From contig CP136064.1 of the NCBI GenBank assembly GCA_032622095.1, positions 247,723,827-247,787,826 on the forward strand: a stretch of 64,000 bases of DNA. Direction: 5' to 3'. Made by a program: the position numbers and the translations under genes. Position 1 is the stretch's first letter. Each line of letters begins with the position of its first letter. Positions 1-11,283 of the stretch are shown piece by piece. The notes under the pieces were generated by a model, which saw nothing but the letters and a program-made list of their open reading frames with translations, was not told the origin of the DNA and ran no database searches. The DNA comes from Siphonodentalium dalli. Lineage: Eukaryota > Mollusca > Scaphopoda > Gadilida > Siphonodentaliidae.

Positions 1-311
1 TTGCGACGATGGTTCACAGAACGCTGCTAGTGTAAAAGGGTCGTTTGAATATGGGAGTACAGAGGAATATACTGCTTGGTGACTGAGTTGGCGACAACTT
101 TTGAAATTCCTGCTATCATAACTGAGTTCGTCGTATGACATCGAGAACACAGGAGATGATGAGGTGAAGGCTGGAAGGATTCGGCTGTCCCAGGTCGGTA
201 TCGGCGAATCCAGAATCGGAGTGGGTGTGTAGCTCTGTGGAGAATAGTCTTGGTGTTGAGTTTGTGTGTGACTAGGATTAACTTGCCTTCTTTTGTTTTC
301 TGGTTGAATAT
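1..311 (-). CDS. T-box copy A exon 7 (C-terminal region, partial)
   Basis: Acceptor gttttgcag at 312-319 on this strand. Joined in phase it stays open for 103 codons to the window edge (PENKRRQVNPSHTQT ... PILDSPIPTWDSRILPAF ... SMSYDELSYDS). The related region of copy B at 15198-15502 confirms the frame but has TGA where this copy has the W codon. No stop is seen, so more C-terminus lies to the left. Confidence 0.8.
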
Positions 312-3300
312 CTGCAAAACAAATAAAACATACGAATTAACAATTGAATTGTTCTGGAAATATTATCCAATGTAAATGATTACGAGAGCCTGTCGAGACG
401 GCAGTTGCAGCCAATAATTTCTTGAAGTGCATTTGGATAGATTCCAGGTGTTGTCATCTTGTATTTTACACACGTATTAGTCAGGAAATACAACCGACGA
501 TTCGCTTGTGTGTTAAGTGGATTCCAGGATTAATCTTTTTCAAATTCGTGAACAAATATTTGAATTTTCGTCTCAAAGTCGTTCTTCGTAAAAGAGGCTG
601 TGTTGCTTTCTCAGATTTGGAGTAAATTATAAAGAGAATATAAAATTAATTACTTTAACCTCATATGTGTATGAATACTTACCACTCGTATCTTCATACT
701 CTGATCTCAGTCGCTTCTTTGTCATTGTTCTGGTACTGGAAAGGAGAGGATACACAAGTCTGATTTCAATGAAAATAGTGATGGTCTAAAGTTCTTATCT
801 AAATATCTTATTATCTCCTTGTTTTATTTTGGCGACGGTTGAATTTCTCTACAATAACCGTGGAAGAAAATGTTAGGCGCCATAGTCCGAACTGAATCCA
901 AGTATCGGCTAATGGAACTGATGGGAGAAAACGCGAGATTTGAAAAAAACAAGAAGTAAACAATTACTTTATATCAACATTAAAGGCCGTGATGATATAT
1001 GGGTTCAATGATATAGATACTTGACCCGGAGGCAAATGGTTATAGTGGCTGTGGGGTGGACACAACCCTAATCCGTGTGTGCATATTTGTTATGTCATGC
1101 CGCCGAAAAATACCATAACTGACTGCATAACACTCACCTCTCATCTTTATTCTCTCTGAAGCCTTTTGCGAATGGATTGTTGTCGATCTTGAGCTTCGTG
1201 ATCTGAAAGAAGAAATTCCAATTGTGTCATAACGAATGTATGTTACGAGCCGAAGAGATACAAAGTGAAGTGTAAGGTTGACAGTTGAATAGAAAATTCG
1301 ATAAAAAGAGGATATAGTGTTGACCAATGGCTGAATGAGGCCTGAATAAATCACGAAGACTCCGCCCTAATGATTCTTAGCAACTATTCCAGAATAAAAA
1401 GTGGGGTGCTACCACGATCTCATTTGACTGATTACGAAGTACACTGATGTTTGGAATTCCATATAATACATCAAATCGAATTTATGAATACCCTTTTCAG
1501 TGTTATAATTATGTGCGCAGTTCATTGAATTTCCCTGACGTAGAGCTGAAATATGATGTTTTCCTTCTTCACTATTCAAGCTGTTACACTTGTTGAACCA
1601 GTGTCATGTGTTATTGGAAGGCTTGATATTTGTAATACTAGATACGTACCTCTTCGCTCTGGTATGCGGTGACGGGAATGAAAGTTGTCTCAGCAAAGGT
1701 GAAAGTGTTTGTTAGCGCTTGTCCGGGACGTTCGTCTGCCATGGCTATATGAAGACGAGGCTTGTATTTCTGCATCGTGTTCACTATGACCTGCAAACAG
1801 AAGTTAGGTTAAACCTTCGTTCACTGAATGGACTCTCACTTTCAGTTATAGCAGAATACAACGGAATGGTCTAATCATAATTAATTGTGTAATTTACCTT
1901 CGGGTCATATGAGCGAACGACAGACATAGAACCCCATTCAGATTTTGCCCCTAGGCCCTTAAGCTATATTGTTAACATATCTCTCAAATACTGCATGTAT
2001 TTACAGTTTAATGAGAATAAACATATTGAAAATTTAAATAAATTCTTCTGTAGGGATACACAGCTTTACGTTTTAACAGACATCCCTTGAAACGAATCAG
2101 TGAGAATAAAATAACTAGACATGGGCGAGTATATTCTACTTGACCAAACAATGTGACGCTTGTATAGTTTGAACTTGATTTAAACGACCACTATTTTGTT
2201 TCCATTCCATGACACAAATAAATATATAGATAACACCGGCATGATGTGTAGTGTGAGGCAATACAAAGTGAATGATTTTATATTATGTCCATACAATTCC
2301 AAATACCATGTTGATATTGTTGAGAATTGAGTTAAAGTTCAATGAAGTTAGTTCTTCTAAAACAAAAACCATCATACTTACATTCCCTTGCTGTGATTTC
2401 CTGTTATTTGTCAGTTTGAGTTTGTGGAACATGACAGACTTACGCATCCAGAATGATCCGGGTGCCGGGGAATCGGGATGTACATAGGTTGTCATGGGAA
2501 CCAGACTATCGGCGTTACCGGAAGCTAACCATTCAGAGTCGTAGAACTTGTACCGACAGTCGTCCACGGAAACCACGTCGATGGAGAGGGTGTACTGCTT
2601 CGTGGGGTGTAGTCCCTCAATGTAGTACGACAGTGATGGGAACATCCGTCTGCAAAGAGAAATCGTCATATAAAAATTTGTTGAATGTGCATAAGACAAA
2701 GATTTAGAGAACTGCGCGATTTGAGCTACTTGCGATCACCCTGTTTGTCAATATTTTATTTGTGTTCTTCCGCAAAATGCTGGCGGATGCAGTATGAACA
2801 TATTGTTCGGTCATTATTATAATGTACATTTATGTGATACAGTAAATACGCAAGAAAACGCTTTATTTATGTGCCTGAAACTTAGGAAAATTCAAGAAAT
2901 TATATGGCAATCACGTTACATTGTTCCCTGGCCCGATTTTCGGTAATAAAGGGACAGTTTTTAACATACTGAATAAAACGAATCAGGTGAATTGAATCCA
3001 ACTTGCTTCGCAATGTTCCAGACTTACCTTCCAACTTTGGTGACTATCATTTCCGTCCCAATCTTATCAAACCTCCTCCACATTCCAGCATTATGTATAG
3101 AGACGTTTACTTCCCTCTGGTGGCTATGGGTTGCACTAACATCAACGGGTCGTGTATGTTGGCATTCTGAAATAAGCAAAACAAGCATGAATGATGTGAA
3201 AATCAACTGGGTAAATAATAAGTACAAAACCGCATGCTCCATTTTATCATTCGCTAAGCATGAATTAGAAAGGTACCCGATTAAGCGTCGACCAAAAAAC

Positions 3301-3670
3301 AGCTCAGTTATGTGGGATTTGAAAATTTAGCACACATTATTTCAGTATTTTATGAAGAAATCAAAATGACGAAGTCTGAATTAATATAATAAACTAGAAC
3401 AATAATCCAGCGCCACTTTATGTTTTATATATGTTAATTCGGATAGAAGAGACTGGGTAAAACTTTCGGATTTAATATTAGCAGACAATGAATGTAAACT
3501 AATGGTACAACATACACAACGAAGGTGGAAATCTTACCTATTCCTGCAGCTGGATCCTGAGGTAGAATCTCTTGTTTCTTGTACCGACAACCTTGCGGCT
3601 GGTATGTCTGTGGAGGTAAGATCGACGGGATGACGGAGTCCCAGGTAGCGTAGACACTGTCAGAGAACAT
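1..3670 (-). CDS. T-box transcription factor gene, copy A (intact, 3' partial at window edge)
   Basis: T-box proteins bind DNA in the nucleus and control cell fate. Seven exons (3538-3670, 3028-3166, 2382-2649, 1650-1790, 1138-1202, 683-735, 1-311) join in frame to 370 codons; each intron has a GT donor and an AG acceptor. The start ATG at 3670 is preceded two codons earlier by an in-frame TGA. The T-box spans about residues 64-250. Landmarks are GTEMIVTK (81-88), GRRMFP (90-95), HPDSP (148-152), KLKLTNN (167-173), PVTAYQ (219-224) and NPFAKGFR (236-243). A basic run TKKRLR (254-259) could be a nuclear signal. The C-terminal part is rich in S, T, P and Q and stays open to the edge. The subfamily is unclear: DDCRYKF resembles Tbx2/3, while other positions (A to P in PVTAYQ, GNAD for GKAD) are divergent. 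It may be a lineage-specific T-box member. A mirrored, broken copy starts at 6491. Confidence 0.88.
683..735 (-). CDS. T-box copy A exon 6 (post-T-box basic segment)
   Basis: Acceptor tttccag, donor gtaagt; 53 nt. Encodes about 18 residues including TMTKKRLRSEYEDTS. A six-base-downstream acceptor (taccag) would also keep the frame, so two residues may be optional. The related copy B exon is at 14770-14809. Confidence 0.75.
1138..1202 (-). CDS. T-box copy A exon 5 (C-terminal helix of T-box)
   Basis: Acceptor tctttcag, donor gtgagt; 65 nt. Encodes ITKLKIDNNPFAKGFREN followed by KDE, the most conserved end of the T-box, which inserts into the DNA minor groove in family structures. The joined reading frame is kept with exons 4 and 6. 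Confidence 0.9.
1650..1790 (-). CDS. T-box copy A exon 4
   Basis: Acceptor gtttgcag, donor gtacgt; 141 nt, phase 0 at both ends. Encodes 47 residues: VIVNTMQKYKPRLHI, then ETTFIPVTAYQSEE. This matches the family block (I)LNSMHKYQPRxHI ... FPETxFIAVTAYQN. The usual A before VTAYQ is P here. The ORF is short, so a long-ORF search misses it. Confidence 0.9.
2382..2649 (-). CDS. T-box copy A exon 3 (core DNA-binding region)
   Basis: Acceptor tctttgcag, donor gtaagt; 268 nt ending in phase 0. Encodes residues 91-180: RRMFPSLSYYIEGLHP, then VDDCRYKFYDSEW, then YVHPDSPAPG, FWMRKSVMF and KLKLTNN. These are diagnostic T-box blocks in the right order and spacing. Confidence 0.92.
3028..3166 (-). CDS. 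T-box copy A exon 2 (start of T-box domain)
   Basis: Acceptor cttatttcag, donor gtaagt. Encodes residues 45-90 plus two bases of R91. The first part contains THSHQREVNV, the ancestral form of the copy B minisatellite unit. The second part, from NAGMWRRFDKIGTEM to TKVG, is the canonical start of a T-box (W..F...GTEMI.TK.G). Confidence 0.88.
3538..3670 (-). CDS. T-box copy A exon 1 (start codon, N-terminal 44 residues)
   Basis: The exon begins MFSDSVYATWDSVIP and ends with one extra base before the donor gtaaga (phase 1). An in-frame TGA lies two codons upstream of the ATG. An AG (in ttcattacag) about 12 bases before the ATG could be the acceptor of a 5' UTR intron. The homologous copy B exon at 6491-6623 has the same length and clear residue similarity, which supports this as real coding sequence. 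Confidence 0.82.
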
Positions 3671-4889
3671 GGTTCAATTCCTGTAATGAAAACGAAGGAA
3701 CTTAAAGTCAAAGCAGAATAAATAACCACGATTATATAAATCATGATTCAGTGATAAAAACAAAGTTACATGTACGTTCGAAAACGCGTCACATGGTGCA
3801 AAATACCTAGCCGCCATATCAATGGGATGCTAGTTGTAGAATCTTAAAATAAACTCAATTCAACAAGAGCGATTGATGCTAAACTAACATGAACCGCCAT
3901 TCAGTCTGACATTTAGTGGTACCTCAGAAAATTATGGTCCTCGCTGGCACATACATCGCCCCTTGAACTTAAGAGTATATCGGGACGTTTTAGACTTCGA
4001 TTGCAGAGAATCGTGTTTCTTATCTTAAAACATGAATAATTCTCATACATGTTGAAACCCTAAGATTACAATAATATATTGACCTTAACACAAACCACTA
4101 CAATAACAGCTGCATGGGAATCAAGAATCCAGTGTGATACGAATCATGACAATTTATTCTCCAAGTCGCGCAGTACGCAGTTGATTTAAAGAGCGTTTTA
4201 ATTGTTTACATTGTTCTCACACTTCTCTTGGCAGATAGTGCATTGCATAAGTGCAAAGTCGTAATAGTAAAATACTAATACAAGAATGGAGTGCTATATG
4301 CTAAAGTTGGTGCAAACTAAGAACAACATGTCGCGGGACTGTCCCAATGGGACTACTAGTAAGTCACTATATTAATATATTTGTATGTCGATAAAACTAA
4401 AAACGACCAGGAATAAAAGCACGGACAAAGTTGTGGATGTTGCGAACAATTTCTATGTCGAAAAAGGGGGATAACTCCACTACAGTCCGATCAAGCAGAT
4501 TCACATGGTACTAAATATCCGTGCCAAAAAATTACTGAAAATGTAGAAACACAACTCGACAAAATTGCGCCCACTGATGGACGGACAGACGGAGGTATAA
4601 TAATATGGCCATCGCTGACACACATATTATAAGGAACTGACCGCAGTTCCCTGAATTTAAAGTAAATTGGAATGTTTTAGAAAATTGGAAGTTTTAGACT
4701 AGGTTTGCATAGAATCTTGTTTTTGTTGAAACATGAAGAACTCTCGTTCATATAGAAACAATACGTTTTTAGTTATATGGACTGAACACTACACTGACAA
4801 GCTGAAAATAAAGTATTAAAATAGTAACACAAAGTAATATATGCTACTCACAATTTAACTGTAGCTGAGTCGTTGTGTTATAAAGTGAT

Positions 4890-5325
4890 GAAGTGGTTAT
4901 GATGCGTTATATTTGGATTATGCTTTATTCTGATGATAAGTTTCAGTATATATACAGATACAGGGATACTCATTGTCACATCTCACTTCCTCTGGTATTA
5001 ATTTTATAGATGCTCGACTAGTTTTCGGAGTTGTTTTCATAACGATACTAGTGTGATTAGTTATCAAGACAGCAATCAACAGTTGGGATTCTTATACAAA
5101 CAACTACTCATCGCGATCGTGTTTTTACAGTGCACACACCCTAAGATTATCAGTTTTCATAAGAATCAACCGTTGATTGCTGTTTTCATAACCTATCACA
5201 CCAGCATCGTAAAACAAATACCACGGAATTGAGAGCTGACAATGAGTATTCCTATAAGAGTATAAAAATACTGAAACCTATCACATAAAACTTCATACCA
5301 AAAATCCACATCATAACCATACATG
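4890..5325. repeat. Imperfect inverted repeat at the axis of the T-box inverted duplication
   Basis: gataagtttcagtata (4935-4950) is mirrored by atactgaaacctatc (5268-5282). gtgtgattagttatcaaga (5051) is mirrored by tttcataacctatcacac (5185). gcaatcaacagttgggattc (5072) is mirrored by gaatcaaccgttgattgc (5164-5181). The centre falls at about 5108-5127, against a midpoint of 5080 for the two start codons. I read it as the innermost part of the inverted duplication, which would make it the shared promoter-proximal sequence. Confidence 0.65.
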
Positions 5326-5908
5326 TATCAGCAAGTTACAAGAAAGACAGGTTCACAGAAATTCACGTCCAACCATGTTTAAAGATACGGGCGATGTTGG
5401 CTGTGGGTATACTTCTGTAACACGAGCAGGCTCTTGTTTACGTACACCATCGTACGTCTTGACTACAATATACTATTTACGCGTTGATTAAGTTTGGCAT
5501 ATGAACAAAACTATATATTTTTTAATATTCCTTCTGTTGATGGCGATTTGAACAAATATGATTATTTCTGCAACGAACGCCGCCCGTACCTTTAACTGTA
5601 AATTGTGTGGACTTTGAATCTCTTTTACTTTTGTGCTCTATATTTCACATCGCAAATAATTGTTTGGAGAATAAAAATAAATCATTTCGACAATATAAGG
5701 CTATTAACACCAAATTGTCCTTTATCTTTAGCACGGACGGATCCAGACTTCTCCTTTTCAAAAGATAAAACTGATTCATACCAATTCTCAAAACTTCCAT
5801 GTGCTCTCAGTTAATTCACCCCAAATGATATATGTATTTAATGCTATGTCAACTTTGTTTGATAATTTTATTTCAATAACCAATTACATGACACTACCGA
5901 ACCTGAAT

Positions 5909-5955
5909 CAATAACGAGAGAGAGAGTGAGAGAGAGAGAGATATATATATATATT
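5909..5955. repeat. (GA)n(TA)n microsatellite
   Basis: A run of GA dinucleotides passes directly into TA dinucleotides. Confidence 0.9.
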
Positions 5956-6490
5956 CTTCATAACTCCATATCACGGAGATTACATATAATACAAATATAT
6001 ACAACAAAATTATCTTACATATGATATAGTGAACAGTGCTCAACACAGACGCATTTGCTTATTCAACGCCAACATACAAAACGGCTAGGATATGTTTAAC
6101 CACAATAAAACTTGTGTAAACGAGTGTGCACAAGCTGTGAATAGAAAAAGTCAATGTCACTCTCCGAGTTTATTTTAACAATGAGATTTGAAATATACCC
6201 TTTAACTCTGTTCTAGCAGCATGGGCTACACAAGTTTACTTACATTGTTTTATCGATTCAATATATTCTATTTGATTACAGTTGGTATCAACTGCCTGTT
6301 GGGACACTAATGCTTTTTTGAGACCCGAGTATCAAATTAATACTTTGGTTAAAACTCATGTCATTTGGAGCGCCTCTATATGCGGAGGTTCGTGTAGTAT
6401 CACGACTGCTCAATTGAGATGTGTTTTTTGTGATAATTTGATCATGTTAATTTTATTCGTACCGTATCACTATACTGTAGCTATACAGTC

Positions 6491-6889
6491 ATGTTCTCTG
6501 GCAGTAGGTACGCTACCTGGGACTCCGCCATTCCGTCGATCGTACCTCCGCATACACATCAGTCACAAGGATGTCCATCCAAGAAACAAGACAGTCTACA
6601 TCAAGATTATGCTGCGGAAATAGATAAGATTTCAAAATACCAATATAACGTTGGCTCTCTTGAACCATTAGTTTTAAAACAATTCAGATTAAAATTTAAT
6701 GACAGTGTTCAAAGAATCTCGCGCAGTTGTCTGAGAGTATATCTTGTAATTCGGCCCAATATTTTTAAATCTCGTTTATCTCATGTGTGTTGTCGATTTG
6801 AGGATTACGTTTCATTCGATGGCAAGCCATATCGCGGCTCATTCAGCGTTACATTGGAGGTGGAGGAAAACGTGCCAGATACACTATGA
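6491..6889 (+). pseudogene. Copy B exon 1 with lost donor and 88-codon read-through
   Basis: Residues 1-44 (MFSGSRYATWDSAIPSI ... QDYAAEI) match copy A exon 1 at the same length. Copy A has G|gtaaga at the exon end; this copy has g|ataaga, so the donor is gone. The frame then runs on for 88 codons through former intron to TGA at 6887-6889. I recognise no domain in the read-through part (it includes RVYLVIRPNIFKSR and EDYVSFDGKPYRG). A 132-residue product is possible but unsupported. Confidence 0.6.
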
Positions 6890-7185
6890 ATGTGACTTTA
6901 TCACGAAGCCGTGCCCATCTGGATAAGAGCTCTATGTCACACTTTATTGTCGAACAACTTATGACGACTAGAGCCGAGATCCGTGATGTACCCAACCTAC
7001 TGAACTGACGATTCCCCCTCCCCATATAAATAACCCTTTTTCAGATGAATCTACGCCATCATGGTGTCAGAACCCAGTCATATTCTGATGGGACATAAAA
7101 TAAACTCGGAAGTTAGAATATTTATTTGCAAAGGTTTTATGTTTTCTTAATGTTCAGACCGTCGAACAACACATCGGCGAGTGGC

Positions 7186-8210
7186 CAATGTTGCTATAGG
7201 CCGCAGCCATCAGAGGGAAGTAACTCTGCAACAACAACGATCCGTCAATGTTACTGCCGACCACAGGCATCAGAGGGAAGTAACTCTGCCGCAACAACGA
7301 TCCGGCCATGTTATTGCCGACCACAAGTCGCCATGAGTCATGAGAGGGAAGTAACTCTATCACAACAACGATCCATCAATGTTATTGCCGACCACAGCCA
7401 TCAGAGGGAAGTTACTGTGCCGCAACAACGATCCGGTCATGTTACTGCCGACCGCAGCCATCAGAGGGAAGTAACCCTATCACAACAACGACAAGAACAC
7501 CATAATCAGAAACTCTATCACAACAACGATCCATCAATGTTATTGCCGACCACAGCCATCAGAGGGAAGTAACTCTGCCGCAACAACGATCCGGCCATGT
7601 TACTGCCGACCACAGCCATCAGAGGGAAGTAACTCTGCCGCAACAACGATCCGGTCATGTTACTGCCGACCACAGCCATCAGAGGGAAGTAACTCTGCCG
7701 CAACAATGATCCGGCCATGTTACTGTCGACCACTAGTCGCCATGAGTCATGAGAGGGGAGTAACCATATCACAGCAACGATCGGTTAATGTTACTGCCGA
7801 CCACAGCCATCAGAGGGAAGTAACTCGGTCACAACAACGATCCGTCAATGTTATTGCCGACCACAGCCATCAGAGGGAAGTAACTCTGCCGCAACAACGA
7901 TCCGGCCATGTTACTGCCTACCACATCCATCAGAGGGGAGTAACTCTGCCGCAACAATGATCCGGCCATGTTACTGTCGACCACTAGTCGCCATGAGTCA
8001 TGAGAGGGGAGTAACCATATCACAGCAACGATCGGTTAATGTTAATGCCGACCACAGCCATCAGAGGGAAGTAACTCTGTCACAACAACGATCCGTCAAT
8101 GTTAATGCCGACCACACCCATCAGAGGGAAGTAACTCTGCCACAACAACGATCCGTCAATGTTAATGCCGACCACTGCCATCAGAGAGAAGTAACTCTAC
8201 CACAACAACG
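7186..8210 (+). repeat. 60-bp minisatellite derived from T-box exon 2
   Basis: About 17 units of 60 bp. Each unit, read in the exon 2 frame, gives roughly QQRSVNVTADHSHQREVTLP and aligns along its full length with the 5' part of copy A exon 2 (TRPVDVSATHSHQREVNV). The array begins just inside the exon 2 acceptor (AG at 7156-7157). Some units carry a roughly 10-bp insertion (gtcgccatgag, at 7328, 7737 and 7988) that breaks the frame, and others have CGA to TGA. A larger repeat of 251 bp is visible: 7706-7798 recurs at 7957-8049. Confidence 0.9.
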
Positions 8211-9109
8211 ACAAGAAAACCATAATCAGAAATGGTAACGCCCTCAAGATCATATTATTAGCCATAAATATAAATTATAATATAAAATATATTGGTTACA
8301 TGAATGCACCGCCTCAGAATTCCGTTAAAACAACTAATCCTTCAAATTATTACAAAAAACTACGGCTTATTACTGCAGGTTTATCATTCACCACACCAGA
8401 AAGCTTCTAAATGAGGATCAAAAATCGAAGGTATTGTGTTCCCGCCAAGAGTGCATGGCCCAGCCATTGTTCATACCTAAACATCGAAAGCAATTAACGC
8501 GGTCATAATGGTTACATACTGCAACTATAAGACATCCAGCAGATACACACCCCACGAAAACCCGAATTGTGTTGTCCTGCGAGAAATCACATCGCTATAG
8601 CTCAATTTGACACGGCCAGATTAGCCTTCCTACAATATCCACAAACAAGATCATATATTATATACCCATGATTGTAATTATAGAATATAAAATATATTGG
8701 TTTCGCGAATGACCAACTCGGAATTACGTTAAAATAACAATAACAACCAGCACCTAATTAACGACCGGCGGTCGACTCGGCCGTCTCCGACCACAACCAT
8801 CAGTGGGCTGCAGAACGAAACATATCTATAAAAGTTGAAATATAAGACTTACAAATTATCTTTTAAATTTCTTTTATTGGTAATTGACATAGCTTGTCCC
8901 AAACCAAAAATCAACATTATTAACATAATAATGTAAAGGACAATAAACGAAATTGAAATTCCCAACTACACCTTTTACCGGACTCGGCCTCTTGGTCGCG
9001 CAGTTCGACTTTTAAATAAACCGGAAAAACCAATTTTCTATTTATAAAACCCCATCGGATCACATCTTTCTAATATTTGCCGAACGACATACACGCGGGC
9101 GTGCTAATT
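8211..9109 (+). mobile_element. Unclassified dispersed repeat R, copy 1, inside copy B exon 2
   Basis: Starts at gaaaaccataatcagaaatg and ends near acacgcgggcgtgctaat, after which exon 2 resumes at 9110. Much of it recurs in inverse orientation at 12185-13020 and directly at 19311-19798. It contains two versions of its own left end (8211-8330 and 8635-8750). No transposase frame is seen. The superfamily is unknown. Confidence 0.7.
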
Positions 9110-9229
9110 AGTCAATGTTACTGCCGACCACAGCCACCGAATGGAAGTAACTATGTCTCTACATAATGCTGGACTGTGGAGACAGTTTAATCAGATTGGG
9201 ACGGAACTGTTAGTCACCAAAGTTGGGAG
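9110..9229 (+). pseudogene. Copy B exon 2, 3' part (start of T-box)
   Basis: Reads NVTADHSHRMEVTMSLHNAG, then LWRQFNQIGTELLVTKVG, and ends at donor gtaagt with the same phase as copy A. This is the canonical first block of a T-box, changed at several positions (R to Q, M to L). It is cut off from its own acceptor by the minisatellite and by repeat R. Confidence 0.85.
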
Positions 9230-11179
9230 GTAAGTAGTCACACTTACAAAAATTTCAGATTCAATTCGCCGGTTAAAACTGTGTATTCATCAAAACAAAC
9301 CCTGACGAGATGGCATGGCCACGTAGTTTGTCATACAGTTTATTTTATTCGTCACAGATGAATCAGATCAAATGCCGAAATAACGTGTATCTCCTCAGGG
9401 ACGTGGCTAGAGCACAGAAGTTGGAATCACTGACTTTTATGCCATTTTTTTTAGATTTTTTTGGAGTTATAGGCATTAGGTTTCAGAAGAACGGAAAGTA
9501 ACATTTTCGAGGTACCTCCACAACCATTCACTTCGACCCGTGAATTTTAACAACAAAAGCATAAATCTCAGGGTTTTCGGCATATTTAGTTAGAAAAATC
9601 ATTGATCTACAATCTTACCGCGAGCATAGCATCTATTCGTTGATTTATTCCAGGTTTTATCGCACGTTAACAAAAAAAATTCACCTGTTAACTCGGTGGT
9701 ACCGCCGAAGTTTGCCGGACCTCCTCGTGTGTCTTCGACAAATCGGGTAGTAGGAAAACTGGTATTCGGAGCCGGAACATTGTTATCGGTCAAAACAATC
9801 AGCCCACGGCAAAGGTCTATTAAAAGTATCAGGTTCTGCCTTCCCAGCTGGTCCATTAAGCGTTGTTTCATTGTGTAATATGGTCATTTGAGTGTTAAAC
9901 AGAATAAAATGTCAAGAAAGGGATTTTGGTGTTTTAGACGCAGAATAACACATCCAAACTATCCAGAAATTCAAGTTGGCGTTCAACATATCCACCGAAA
10001 CTAATAAATAGCTAGGGCAAATTACTCACAAAGTCAAATTGACCAAACACGAATACAGTCTCGATATGGACATCTGATTGTAAACAATATGCTTTGGGTG
10101 TGCATGGCTGAGAATGTGTCGACATTTCAAGATGGCTACCAAAATGGTCGTCGAAAATTGTCAAAATTTGAGTGATATCAAAATCATTACGATTAAATAA
10201 TTAGCCAGTACAATTTTCCAACGTATTGATTCCCATTTATCGGGACAACAATTTTTCAAACAAAGCAGTATCTTCGTTAGATTCAAACCTGATAGTCACA
10301 CACTAAGAGGGCATTTTGCAATTATGGCGAGCGATGAGCTTAATTGTTTTCAAATATGTACGAAAAAACAGATGTCAATAGCTACGTGCAGACATGATTA
10401 TCGATGAACGATTGCCAGTAAACATATGGTCCCGGTTGTTCATTCAGCAAATTGTGTAGCGCAAAAAATGCGTGATATGACATACCAGCTGGCATGATGC
10501 TACGCTGAAACCAGGTAACATATTCTGATATATAATCACGCATAAGAGCGAATATTTCCCATTACAATTCACACAAGAGTCACACAACACCCACGTGCGC
10601 TTATATACTTTGAATTCTAGCTGATTTATTTTCACCATACGCGGCACTTCACCCATAAGTGTATTGTAAACGTAGCTGTGGATATAAAATCGATCTGACT
10701 ATATACCTATCGTGTTCCCGGCCATTCAAGTGTACCCTCACAACAAGAGAACACTGTTTATTCGAGCGGGGATTATGTCCGTCTTTCCTGACGATGTATG
10801 ATAATTACAACTCACATGGTCACAATGAGGGAGTATTCACTCTTATTTGATGATTGATCTATATAAATCGCCTATAAATACGAATAGTACCCTCCGCTCA
10901 CCGCAACTTATAACCTGGGTAACTTTATAACAATTTCAGGAACCTGGGTAACTTTGTCACATTGGCTTAACAATATTTACGTTGACCTTGTAAGCCAGTG
11001 TATTCTCTTTTATATGCGAGGATCCCAATGGTAGATTCTGATATATAATGAACTGGCACATGATCTGTAAGTCTGCACCAGCACAGCTCCCACAATGAAA
11101 GGGTTTAATCGTCTAGTTGGCACCGATGACTCGCTCCCAATTCGCAATTAATATTTTAATGTGATTATTTCTTTTTCAG
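9230..11179 (+). other. Intron 2 of T-box copy B
   Basis: 1950 bp against 378 bp in copy A. It contains a fragment of the gggacgtggctaga repeat family at about 9399-9425 and a partial hairpin-module fragment at about 10985-11045 (attctcttttatatgcgagg). The rest shows no clear feature. Short ORFs here (for example 9599-9871 minus) have no recognisable domain. Confidence 0.5.
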
Positions 11180-11283
11180 GCGGATGTTCCCTTCACTGGC
11201 GTATACACTCGATTGAATGCTTCCACACCACGACGCAATACACCCTCTCCATCAACGTGGTGTCCGTGGATGACTGTCGGTAC
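11180..11283 (+). pseudogene. Copy B exon 3, truncated
   Basis: Acceptor ctttttcag, then RRMFPSL in the correct phase, followed by TGA at 11214. A net 4-nt gain relative to copy A shifts the frame, after which the block equivalent to LSIDVVSVDDCRY is still readable. Homology stops at 11283, exactly where repeat R begins. The last 56 codons of the exon (through KLKLTNN) are missing. Confidence 0.85.

Larger units (their letters stand above)
3671..6490. other. Spacer between head-to-head T-box copies, with inverted-repeat axis
   Basis: No gene is seen. It holds the shared 5' side of copies A and B. A degraded direct duplication links about 3950-4060 with 4620-4760 (shared words such as tgcagagaatcgtgttt / tgcatagaatcttgttt). 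The imperfect inverted repeat 4890-5325 is listed separately. A GA/TA microsatellite lies at 5909-5955. The remainder is AT-rich and unremarkable. Promoters of both copies would be expected here, but I cannot pick a TATA box or transcription start with confidence. Confidence 0.6.

Noticed and set aside
7126-8238. Open frames of 64-148 codons on both strands across the 60-bp repeat
   Set aside because: They are repeat products in frames other than the T-box exon frame; only the frame giving THSHQREV-like units has an ancestral meaning, and it is broken at 7334.
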